In this document: positions 14,786 to 22,366 of the stretch, piece by piece
How positions within the stretch are numbered: position 1 is the first letter of the stretch
Layout of the letters: each line of letters starts with the position of its first letter
Virus record (IMG/VR): IMGVR_UViG_3300021368_001271
Location: 1-26,627 of that record
Direction: 5' to 3' (one strand)
Source of the DNA: a virus
Length of the DNA: 26,627 bases
Notes under the pieces: generated by a model
What the model saw: only the letters and a program-made list of their open reading frames with translations
The model's database searches: none
Told to the model about the DNA's origin: nothing
Position numbers and translations under genes: made by a program

Positions 14786-16336
14786 ATGACTTGGTTCCCG
14801 TTATGTAATTACACACATTACTCACTTCTTCGCGGCTTTTCTAAGCCAAACGAACTTGTAGCAGAATGTAAAAGTCGTGGCTATGTAGCTTGCGGCATTG
14901 CTGACTACAAAACTATCTCTGGTGCTGTATCATTCTACTCAGCTTGTAAAAAGAATGATATCATGCCAATCATTGGCTGTAGCTTTGATGGGTTTAGTCT
15001 ATTCGCTAAAAATAAGAATGGATGGTATGAACTTATTGAGCTTGTGTCATCTATCAAAGATGACGAAGTAGATAGCGCCCTGTTAAGTAAAGCCACTAAA
15101 AGTAAAAATTTATTCAAAGTAACACCCAGTAAAGACTTCCCAGAGTCCTACTACGTAAACAAAGAAGATGCCGAACTTCACAGAATACTTTTGTGTTCTA
15201 ACTTAAAATGTACAATGGCAAAAGCCAAAGATAAAGTCAAGGATACACCTCTGCAAAAGTTCTTTGACAAAGATGAATACTACCTTAAAAATAATTCTAC
15301 GAAAAATACATACTTTGATGACATACTAGAAGAGTGTGAAGAGTATAATATTCTTAATAATCCAATGCTACCCTCATTCCCTTGTCCCAACGGGCAATCA
15401 GAAGAAGATTATCTGCGCACGTTGGCTAGAAAAGGCTGGACCAAAAAGCTGGGCAAGAAATTTAAAAAGGGTAGTAAAGAGTGGGACATCTATGGCGACA
15501 GGTTTAAGAAAGAGTTTGAGGTTATCAAGGAAGCAAACCTATTTGGTTACTTTCTAATTGTTAGTGACATCATTAGACATGTAGAAAGCAAAGGCTGGAT
15601 GGCTGGGCCGGGACGTGGTTCTGCTGCTGGCTGTCTAATCTCTTACCTTATTGGCGTTACGCAGGTTGATCCTGTAGAGTTTGATTTAATTTTTGAGAGA
15701 TTCTATAACTCTGGTAGAAATACTGATGGTAATGTTTCTTTACCTGATATTGACATGGACGTTCCTGCTGGCAAAAGAGATGATGTTATTGATTATCTTC
15801 GCGAGACTTATGGAGCAGAGAGAGTTAGTCAGATGCTCACGTTTGGCAGACTGCAAGGAAGAAGCGCGGTTAAAGAAGTTCTTCGCACATATCAAGCCTG
15901 TGGTTTTTCAGAAATGAATGAAATTACAAAAGCAATCCCAGACGAAGCGGCCATCTCTGACCAACTATCACAGATGGACGATGACGAACGATCTATTATT
16001 AGGTGGGCGTTGATAAACAACCCAGAAGATTTACGTGGATATTGTTTTATAAATGATGACGGCGAGCTAGAAGGTGATTACGCTGACATGTTTGATAAAG
16101 CAATTAAGATAGAGGGAACATTTAAGACTCAAGGTAAACATGCCGCTGGCGTAGTTATCTCGGCAGAACCTTTGCACAAGGTCTGTCCGATGGCTACTCA
16201 GAAAAATGCTGACGAAAAGATAGCTGGACTAGAAATGTCAGATCTAGAATCTCTTGGTCATGTCAAGTTTGATGTGCTGGGGCTATCTACTCTTGATAAG
16301 GTTATGAAAATAAAGGAAATACTAAATGAATCGTGA
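14786..16336 (+). CDS. dnaE: DNA polymerase III alpha, N-terminal half (PHP and palm)
   Basis: The first half of a C-family replicative polymerase, 516 residues. Residues 1-65 match the start of the PHP domain (YSLLRGFSKPNELV, then GIADYKTISGAVSFYSACK, IMPIIG), and the rest of PHP is shortened. The metal-binding H-x-H of active PHP domains is replaced (CNY by my alignment), so PHP proofreading is probably lost. The palm has GPGRGSAAG (274-282), LPDIDMD (catalytic D321 and D323, equal to E. coli D401 and D403), GKHAAGVVIS (450-459) and KFDVLGL (D496, equal to E. coli D555). The protein ends 16 residues after LGL, where E. coli DnaE continues into the fingers. All three catalytic aspartates are therefore in this piece, and it should need the product of 16963-18540 to work. 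Confidence 0.92.
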   Translation: MTWFPLCNYTHYSLLRGFSKPNELVAECKSRGYVACGIADYKTISGAVSFYSACKKNDIMPIIGCSFDGFSLFAKNKNGWYELIELVSSIKDDEVDSALLSKATKSKNLFKVTPSKDFPESYYVNKEDAELHRILLCSNLKCTMAKAKDKVKDTPLQKFFDKDEYYLKNNSTKNTYFDDILEECEEYNILNNPMLPSFPCPNGQSEEDYLRTLARKGWTKKLGKKFKKGSKEWDIYGDRFKKEFEVIKEANLFGYFLIVSDIIRHVESKGWMAGPGRGSAAGCLISYLIGVTQVDPVEFDLIFERFYNSGRNTDGNVSLPDIDMDVPAGKRDDVIDYLRETYGAERVSQMLTFGRLQGRSAVKEVLRTYQACGFSEMNEITKAIPDEAAISDQLSQMDDDERSIIRWALINNPEDLRGYCFINDDGELEGDYADMFDKAIKIEGTFKTQGKHAAGVVISAEPLHKVCPMATQKNADEKIAGLEMSDLESLGHVKFDVLGLSTLDKVMKIKEILNES

Positions 16337-17000
16337 TATTATTGTCTTTGACTTTGAAACGGGCGGCAGAAATCCATTGACATGTCAACCTACACAGGTT
16401 GCTGCTCTGGCTCTTGATGGCAGAAACTTCAAGCTCAAGGGTACGTTTAACAGTGAGATTTGGGCTGAGACCGACGACGAGAAAGCTGTTGCCGCTGGGC
16501 TTGGTCCAATTGAAGATGGCGCACTCAAGGTCACTGGCAAAACGCGAGAAGGTATAGCTAAAGCGCCAAAGCCAAAAGCTGTATGGTCAAAGTTTTGTAA
16601 TTTTGTAAATAAATACAATTGGAAGGGTACATCCTTCTTTGCTCCTATTGCTGCTGGGTATAACATTCTTGGGTACGATATGATTATCGTAGATAGATTG
16701 TGTAAAGAGTATGGACCTTGGGACAAGGAGCGGCAAAGGCAAAAGCTATTCCACCAAATTTATAAAATTGATATGATGGATAACATGTTTATGTGGACAG
16801 AGGGAGATCCTAATGTAAGATCTATCAGTATGGATAACCTAAGAGAAAGAATGGGCTTGTCAAAAGACAACGCTCACGACGCTCTACAGGATGTTAAAGA
16901 TACCGCTAATATTATGATTAAATTTATGAAGACTCACAGAGCAGTCTACAGGAACTTGAAAATTGAGAAAGCATTTGCAGATGGAAACACTTACGTTTGA
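16326..17000 (+). CDS. DEDDh 3'-5' exonuclease between the polymerase halves
   Basis: A 224-residue DnaQ/exonuclease I-type nuclease. The catalytic set is visible: FDFETGG (D9, E11), GYNILGYDMIIVD (D118) and NAHDALQD (H184, D189), which defines the DEDDh group. It probably proofreads for the split polymerase, since the PHP domain of the latter looks inactive. Similar proteins act as the epsilon subunit in bacteria. The start ATG overlaps the end of dnaE-N by 11 bases and has AAGGAA about eight bases upstream. The end overlaps the beginning of dnaE-C by 20-38 bases depending on its start. It uses a third reading frame, different from both polymerase halves, so no fusion protein is encoded. Confidence 0.9.
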   Translation: MNRDIIVFDFETGGRNPLTCQPTQVAALALDGRNFKLKGTFNSEIWAETDDEKAVAAGLGPIEDGALKVTGKTREGIAKAPKPKAVWSKFCNFVNKYNWKGTSFFAPIAAGYNILGYDMIIVDRLCKEYGPWDKERQRQKLFHQIYKIDMMDNMFMWTEGDPNVRSISMDNLRERMGLSKDNAHDALQDVKDTANIMIKFMKTHRAVYRNLKIEKAFADGNTYV

Positions 17001-18540
17001 TTATGATGATGAAGGGGCTTGGGACTTATTTGAAGAGGGTAGAACCAAGGGCGTATTTCAACTAGAAAGCAACCTTGGTAGGTCTTGGTCAAAGAAAGTT
17101 AAGCCTAAAAACTTAGAAGAGCTTGCTGCGCTGATTAGTATTCTGCGTCCAGGTTGTCTTAAAGCAATCACTGACGGCAAATCTATGAGTCAGCACTACG
17201 TTGACAGGAAGCATAAAGTAGAGGAGGTCACATATCTACACGACTCTCTTAAAGATATTCTTGAACCCACTTATGGAGTTTTGATTTATCAAGAGCAGTG
17301 TATGCGCATTGCGCAAAAGATCGCTGGGTTTAATCTACAAGAAGCTGATGTGCTTCGTAAAGCTATTGGTAAGAAGAAAGCAGATCTTATGGCAAAAGTT
17401 CGCAAGGACTTTATCGAGGGATGCAAGAGACTCAAGACTGTTGACGAAGCAACTGCTGATGAAATCTTTGGTTGGATTGAGAAGTCTGCTAGATACTCGT
17501 TTAATAAAAGTCATGCCGTTGCATACGCTATGAACTCCTACCTTAGTGCGTGGTACAAAGCCAATTACACTAAAGAGTTTTTCTTGTCGTACTTGATACA
17601 CGCCAACGAGAAGCAAGATCCTCATCAAGAGATTTATGAGCTTGTTTCAGAGGCAAAGCTGTTTGACATCGAAGTTAAAATTCCAAAACTGTCTGGATGG
17701 GCAGAAGAGTTCTTTATTACAAAAAAAGGTATATACTTCGGTGTAAAAAATGTAAAGTCTCTAACGGGTGTTAATGGCGATAAAGTTATTGATGCTATTC
17801 AGAAAGTGTCGGAAGATATAAATAAGTCCCCAGGTAATCTTACTTGGATGGATATTCTTATACATCTGTCTACAAAGATTAACTCCACTGGCTTTAAAGC
17901 ATTATGTTCTATTGGTTTCTTTTCCACAAAGGTCACAGGTATTAGCAGAAACAAAGCGCTTTACGAATACTTAATCTTTAGGAATTTGACCAAGGCTGAA
18001 CTTAAATGGGTGACTGAGAATTATAAATCTAGAAAGTGGAAAACATTAACCGAGTGCTTTACACAATTAGCCCCTACTAAAAAAGAAGGTGGTGGCACAA
18101 GTAAAGCCTCTAGAAGTCAAGATATTCAGAATGAAATCTGCTTTTTAGAAAATCCACCGTATGAACTTACAGATGATCCGTCTTGGATTGTCGAGCAAGA
18201 AATTAAGTTTTTGGGCTGTCCAATCTCTATTTCTAGAATTGAGTCGTCCGACACTTCTTCTTCAAACACAAGCTGTAAAGAATTGCTGGATGGAAAGAAA
18301 GGTGAAAACCTTTGCGTTGCGGCTACAATCAACAGAGTGGCTGACCACAAGTGTAAGAATGGAAAGATGATGAGTTTTCTAACTATAGAAGATGAAACAT
18401 GCTCACTAGACAGTGTTGTTGTATTCCCTGAAACCAGAGAGAAATACCAATACGTACTATTTGAGAATAACAATTTATTGTTGTGCGGGAAGACAGATAA
18501 AAATAATTCATTTATTATTGATAAAATACATGAAATATAG
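16963..18540 (+). CDS. dnaE: DNA polymerase III alpha, C-terminal half (fingers, HhH, OB)
   Basis: The second half of the polymerase. It begins where the first half stops: AWDLFEEGRTKGVFQLES corresponds to the start of the fingers in E. coli DnaE. Further marks are LISILRPG, LEPTYGVLIYQEQCMRIAQ, VLRKAIGKKKADLM, and the diagnostic SFNKSHAVAYAMNSYLSAWYK. A helix-hairpin-helix-type region follows (IYFGVKNVKSLTG), and the last 90 residues form an OB-fold (LCVAATINRVADHK...MSFLTIEDET). Two starts are possible: TTG at 16963 with AGGA nine bases upstream (525 residues), or ATG at 16981 (519 residues) with no clear ribosome site; I favour the TTG. No tau-binding domain is evident. The protein should form a working enzyme only together with dnaE-N. 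Confidence 0.9.
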   Translation: MRKHLQMETLTFDYDDEGAWDLFEEGRTKGVFQLESNLGRSWSKKVKPKNLEELAALISILRPGCLKAITDGKSMSQHYVDRKHKVEEVTYLHDSLKDILEPTYGVLIYQEQCMRIAQKIAGFNLQEADVLRKAIGKKKADLMAKVRKDFIEGCKRLKTVDEATADEIFGWIEKSARYSFNKSHAVAYAMNSYLSAWYKANYTKEFFLSYLIHANEKQDPHQEIYELVSEAKLFDIEVKIPKLSGWAEEFFITKKGIYFGVKNVKSLTGVNGDKVIDAIQKVSEDINKSPGNLTWMDILIHLSTKINSTGFKALCSIGFFSTKVTGISRNKALYEYLIFRNLTKAELKWVTENYKSRKWKTLTECFTQLAPTKKEGGGTSKASRSQDIQNEICFLENPPYELTDDPSWIVEQEIKFLGCPISISRIESSDTSSSNTSCKELLDGKKGENLCVAATINRVADHKCKNGKMMSFLTIEDETCSLDSVVVFPETREKYQYVLFENNNLLLCGKTDKNNSFIIDKIHEI

Positions 18541-18589
18541 TTCTGACTAGAGTATAACAGGTAATACATATTTATTTTTGGAGGATCTG

Positions 18590-18916
18590 ATGAATAATTG
18601 TACATTTACGGGGTATGTTTTGCATGACCCACAAATTGAAACGGGAGAGCAAGACGGCGGTGCTAGCTGTTGCACGTTTAAAATGGTTACTTATGAATAT
18701 AGAAAAAACAAGATGGGTGAAAAAAAGAAAATACCAACGACGTTGACTTTCCAAGCTTGGGCGAGTGGCGCTGAAACCATTACAAAATTAGCCAAAAAAG
18801 GTACTAAAATGACTGTCTATGCATCCGCAAGAAATGGTGTCATGAAGACAGACGCTACTGACGATGTTGTATTTAGAGTTAATGAATTTGACTTCGGCTG
18901 TTTAAACAAGGAATAA
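18590..18916 (+). CDS. ssb: Single-stranded DNA-binding protein
   Basis: A 108-residue OB-fold protein starting at the ATG at 18590, with a strong GGAGG five bases upstream (18580-18584). An in-frame TTG at 18578 overlaps that site and is rejected. Strand pattern CTFTGYVLHDPQIE, CCTFKMVTYEYRK, PTTLTFQAWASGAETITKLAKKGTKMTVYASAR follows bacterial SSB/PriB-type proteins, where the W/F-rich strand and KKG turn are typical. It lacks the long acidic C-terminal tail of bacterial SSB; it ends FGCLNKE. It would coat single-stranded DNA at the fork. A 49-base AT-rich gap before it holds TATAAC and TAATAC but no convincing -35 partner, so I do not call a promoter there. Confidence 0.8.
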   Translation: MNNCTFTGYVLHDPQIETGEQDGGASCCTFKMVTYEYRKNKMGEKKKIPTTLTFQAWASGAETITKLAKKGTKMTVYASARNGVMKTDATDDVVFRVNEFDFGCLNKE

Positions 18917-18917
18917 A

Positions 18918-20609
18918 ATGAGAAAGAAAAGAATACTATTTTGCTCTGAGGCTACTTTTCTTAATACAGGGTACGCCACTTATGCTAGAGAAATATTGAA
19001 CTATCTACAATCTACAGGTAAGTATGAATTAGCGGAGATGGCGGCTTATGGAGAGAGAAATGACCCTAGAGCAGCTGGTATTCCTTGGAAGTACTACGGG
19101 GTAGTACCTAATCAAATCAATGAACCGAAAGCTTCTGAGCAAGAGCTACAAGCCTACAATGCAACTCCATCGGCCCAGTTTGGGGAATGGATTTTTGAGC
19201 ATGTTTGCTTGGACTTCATGCCAGACGTAGTATGTGATATCCGTGACTTTTGGATGCTTGACTTCGCAGAGCGATCCCCATTTAGACCTTACTTTAAGTG
19301 GGCCGTAATGCCAACGGTTGATGCTAGACCGCAAGCTCGTCAATGGGTGGCAACGTATGCTAGCGCCGATGCCTGCTTCACATACTCGGATTGGGCGGGA
19401 GGGATCTTAAAAGATCAGTCAGGCGACAAAATTAACTATTTAGGTAGCGCCCCTCCGTCTGCCCATCCTGCATACAAACCTGTGGAGGACAGGAGAAAGC
19501 ACAAACAGTTTATGGGTCTTGATCCAGATGCCAAAATTATTGGTACGGTTATGAGAAATCAAAGGCGCAAGCTGTACCCAGACTTGTTTGAGGCATTTAA
19601 AAAGTTTCTTGACAAAGCTGAAAATAAGAACTATTATCTATATTGTCATACATCATATCCAGATTTAGGTTGGGATATCCCTGAACTATTAAACGAATAC
19701 GGTATCTCATCTAGAGTATTATTTACGTATATTTGCCCTGAGACTAAAAAACCATTTGTGTCTGTATTTAAGGGGGCTATGGCTCAGTCGCCTTATACTG
19801 GCAGATTTGGCGCTACTTTGTCCAATGTAAAAAATGGACTAAGCTATGAAGAACTATCTAATGTGGTAAACTGCTTTGACCTATTTACGCAGTATGCAAA
19901 CTGCGAAGGTTTTGGTTTGCCACAGGTAGAAGCTGCCGCCTGCGGAGTACCTGTGTGCGGAACGGACTATTCAGCTATGGAGAGTGTGTTAAGAAAGCTG
20001 GAAGGCTACCCAATTAAGCCCAAGGCTCTATACAAGGAATTAGAAACTGGATGTCTACGTGCTGTACCAGATAACGATGCGGCGGCAGGTCTTTTCCTAG
20101 ACTTCTTTGAAAATAAGACAGAAAAAGAAAGGGTTGCAATTGGTGAAAATACAAGGAAGATGTTTGAGAAGTACTACCAGTGGCATTTAAGTGGATCTCA
20201 GTGGGAAAGTTATTTTGATAGCTTTGAACCTGTGCCGTTTGAGCAATCTTGGGGTTCACCACCAAGAATAACACAGCCATCGCAAAAGCTAGATCTATCA
20301 AAGACTGGAGGCGTTTCTAGTGTTCAGCTAGCGAAGCACTTGATCGTGGATGTGCTTGGTGAACCAGAAAAGCTAAACACATTTTTTGAGGCAAGACTGA
20401 CTAGGGACTTGACATACAAACAAGCAACCTCCTCTACTGGCGGTATGTATTTCAACGAGTCTTCTGCTGCCTTTGACGGAATTAATCGCAGACAACCGTT
20501 TGATTACGACATTGCATACGATCAAATGGCAGGACTGTGCAACAGAAGAAATCAATGGGAACAGAAAAGGGTTGAAGTTATAAAGGAAAGGCAACAAGCT
20601 AGTGTTTAA
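18918..20609 (+). CDS. GT-B glycosyltransferase (GT4-like) with C-terminal extension
   Basis: First gene of the sugar cassette, 563 residues. The N-terminal Rossmann domain opens RILFCSEATFLNTGYATYAREIL. The C-terminal donor-binding domain contains IGTVMRNQRRKLYPDLFEAFKK and the family's E-x7-E motif in NCEGFGLPQVEAAACG (E330, E338), which binds the nucleotide-sugar donor. The product should transfer a sugar from a nucleotide sugar; donor and acceptor are unknown. After the glycosyltransferase part (about residue 440) comes an extra region of about 120 residues with no recognised family, ending in a basic helix (RRNQWEQKRVEVIKERQ). It could bind an acceptor or partner. The gene starts one base after the ssb stop region and overlaps the methyltransferase gene by eight bases. 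Confidence 0.85.
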   Translation: MRKKRILFCSEATFLNTGYATYAREILNYLQSTGKYELAEMAAYGERNDPRAAGIPWKYYGVVPNQINEPKASEQELQAYNATPSAQFGEWIFEHVCLDFMPDVVCDIRDFWMLDFAERSPFRPYFKWAVMPTVDARPQARQWVATYASADACFTYSDWAGGILKDQSGDKINYLGSAPPSAHPAYKPVEDRRKHKQFMGLDPDAKIIGTVMRNQRRKLYPDLFEAFKKFLDKAENKNYYLYCHTSYPDLGWDIPELLNEYGISSRVLFTYICPETKKPFVSVFKGAMAQSPYTGRFGATLSNVKNGLSYEELSNVVNCFDLFTQYANCEGFGLPQVEAAACGVPVCGTDYSAMESVLRKLEGYPIKPKALYKELETGCLRAVPDNDAAAGLFLDFFENKTEKERVAIGENTRKMFEKYYQWHLSGSQWESYFDSFEPVPFEQSWGSPPRITQPSQKLDLSKTGGVSSVQLAKHLIVDVLGEPEKLNTFFEARLTRDLTYKQATSSTGGMYFNESSAAFDGINRRQPFDYDIAYDQMAGLCNRRNQWEQKRVEVIKERQQASV

Positions 20610-21261
20610 TGGTCAGGTAAAGCAAGATTTATTTGTAAATAAAATCTTACAAAAGAATCAAGGGTTTTTCTTGGACATAGGCGCTGGCACTGGCGGTCTA
20701 ACAGGACGACCAGTAGAGTTCTACAGCAATACTTATTTCTTTGAAAGATACAGAGGGTGGAAGGGTATTGCTATTGATTACGATCAAAACTGGTATAACA
20801 ACGTAAAAAATAAAAGAACTAGCACAGTTAGTTGCGTAGACCTATTAGAAGTAAATGTAAACCAGCATTTAGAATCACTAAATTGTCCAGAAGATATAGA
20901 TTATATTTCTCTAGATGTAGATGACGCTCAGTGGAAAGTGTTTAATGAATTTGATTGGGATAAATATAAATTTAAGATATTGACCTTAGAACATAATTTA
21001 TTTCAATCTCAAGACATAGAACTACAAAGTCATACTGACGAACATAAAAGCAGAATATTAAATGAATACAATGTATATAGAGATGTTCTTTCTAGCAAGG
21101 GATACAAGATATTGTGGGGCAATGTAGTCTTAGATGGCTATGGTCCCGTAGAAGACTGGTGGGTAAGTGAAGAAGTTTATAATAAATTTAAACATTACGA
21201 AAAACATGATATAAATTACAAAGAGGTTGATAATGCGGATTTTATACATAGCGCACTATAA
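20602..21261 (+). CDS. FkbM-like SAM-dependent methyltransferase
   Basis: A 219-residue class I methyltransferase. FFLDIGAGTGG (22-32) is the SAM-binding glycine loop. NTYFFERYRGWKGIAIDYD closely follows the FkbM pattern in which SNT.FFE..LGW.GI.IEP precedes the acidic residue that binds the SAM ribose. The segment DIDYISLDVDD is the later acidic strand. FkbM-type enzymes O-methylate sugars or related hydroxyl groups, which fits a glycan-modifying role among glycosyltransferase genes. The start is GTG at 20602, inside the end of the previous gene, with AAGGAAAGG upstream; an ATG at 20609 is out of frame. The end overlaps the next gene by 29 bases. Confidence 0.82.
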   Translation: MFNGQVKQDLFVNKILQKNQGFFLDIGAGTGGLTGRPVEFYSNTYFFERYRGWKGIAIDYDQNWYNNVKNKRTSTVSCVDLLEVNVNQHLESLNCPEDIDYISLDVDDAQWKVFNEFDWDKYKFKILTLEHNLFQSQDIELQSHTDEHKSRILNEYNVYRDVLSSKGYKILWGNVVLDGYGPVEDWWVSEEVYNKFKHYEKHDINYKEVDNADFIHSAL

Positions 21262-22366
21262 GGAATTTGGCGGTTGGTCGCAAGCTGCAACTGATAATAT
21301 TCTTGCATTAGATAGCGTAGGTGTTGACGTAGTTTGTAGAAACGTTACGTTGACTCAAGATAAACAGGATGTTCATCCAAGGCTTTTGCAGCTAGAGAAA
21401 AAAGACTCCAGAGATTGTGACATCTGTATTCAGCATGTTCTGCCACATCACTATGTTCGCTCTGACATGTTCAAGAAAAACATAGCGTTTATGGAAACAG
21501 AGACACTAAGTCTAAAGCATTTGAATTGGTTCTATCAATTAGAAATGATGGACGAGGTTTGGGTGGCAAACGAGACTTCTAAAAATGCGCTACAAGAAGA
21601 TGGATTTGAAACACCAATTAAAGTAATTCATCACACTTGCGATACGTCAAAGTACACTAAAAGATATCCAGATCTTGCCATAACACAAGCAGAAGGTACT
21701 TTTAAATTTTATTATGTGGGAGATTTCAACGACAGAAAAAATCTAGAATCTATAGTTACATGCTTCCACTCTGAATTTGAAGAAGACGAGAACGTTTCGC
21801 TTGTGCTGAAGTTTAATAAATTTGGCGTTAGCCCTCAAGAGTTACACAACAAAGTTGTCCAGTACCTAAGTGAAATTAAGCAAAGTCTAAGAATTAGAAA
21901 TGACTACAAACAAGAGGTTATAGTAACGGATAAAGTTTCTGAAGAAAACCTTTTGTCGCTACATCAGTATTGTGATTGCTTTGTCTGCCCGTCTCATGGG
22001 GAAGCTTGGAGTATACCTACACTAGAGGCTATGGCCTTTGGTAATACCCCGATAGCAAGCAACTTTGGCGGACCCTCAGAGTTCATTGACAAGTCTAACT
22101 GGCGCACTGGAACGCTGGTGAACGGCGTGTACTCTTGTTGCAAATCAAAAGATGCAGCCTTTCCAGATTTATTTTCTTCTAAAGAATACTGGTTTCAGCC
22201 ATGCGAAAAACAAATTAGACAGCAAATGAGAAAGTATTACGAGTCGTGGGAAAAAGATCCAATTTCATACAGTCAAAGAAATAGAGTTGCTGGACTAAAG
22301 CAAGCGGAGAAATTCTCTTATCAAAACATAGGAAAAATTTTAAAGGATCAATTAAATGACATATAG
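21233..22366 (+). CDS. GT4-family glycosyltransferase
   Basis: A 377-residue GT-B glycosyltransferase starting at the ATG at 21233 with AGAGG seven bases upstream; an in-frame TTG two codons earlier is not needed. It opens with MRILYIAHYKEFGGWSQA, includes the inter-domain segment DEVWVANETSKNALQEDGF and KVIHHTCDTSKY, and has the donor-binding HGEAWSIPTLEAMAFGNTPI with the E-x7-E glutamates E257 and E265. FYYVGDFNDRKNLESIV marks the start of the second domain. The architecture is a complete GT4 enzyme, likely retaining. Donor and acceptor sugars are unknown. It overlaps the methyltransferase upstream and the next glycosyltransferase downstream (11 bases). Confidence 0.85.
   Translation: MRILYIAHYKEFGGWSQAATDNILALDSVGVDVVCRNVTLTQDKQDVHPRLLQLEKKDSRDCDICIQHVLPHHYVRSDMFKKNIAFMETETLSLKHLNWFYQLEMMDEVWVANETSKNALQEDGFETPIKVIHHTCDTSKYTKRYPDLAITQAEGTFKFYYVGDFNDRKNLESIVTCFHSEFEEDENVSLVLKFNKFGVSPQELHNKVVQYLSEIKQSLRIRNDYKQEVIVTDKVSEENLLSLHQYCDCFVCPSHGEAWSIPTLEAMAFGNTPIASNFGGPSEFIDKSNWRTGTLVNGVYSCCKSKDAAFPDLFSSKEYWFQPCEKQIRQQMRKYYESWEKDPISYSQRNRVAGLKQAEKFSYQNIGKILKDQLNDI

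Noticed and set aside
16326-17000. Group I or II intron or intein explaining the dnaE break
   Set aside because: The inserted stretch is almost wholly a coding gene for an exonuclease that overlaps both halves. No intein start/end residues (Cys/Ser start, HN end) are seen, and there is no room for a structured intron RNA.
16300-17010. Sequencing frameshift creating two dnaE pieces
   Set aside because: A frameshift cannot insert a 675-base intact gene with a full DEDDh catalytic set. Both junctions have sensible start and stop signals.
18541-18589. Promoter before ssb
   Set aside because: TATAAC- and TAATAC-like boxes exist, but no -35 element lies at 16-18 bases. TTGATA at 18518 has no suitably spaced -10 box.
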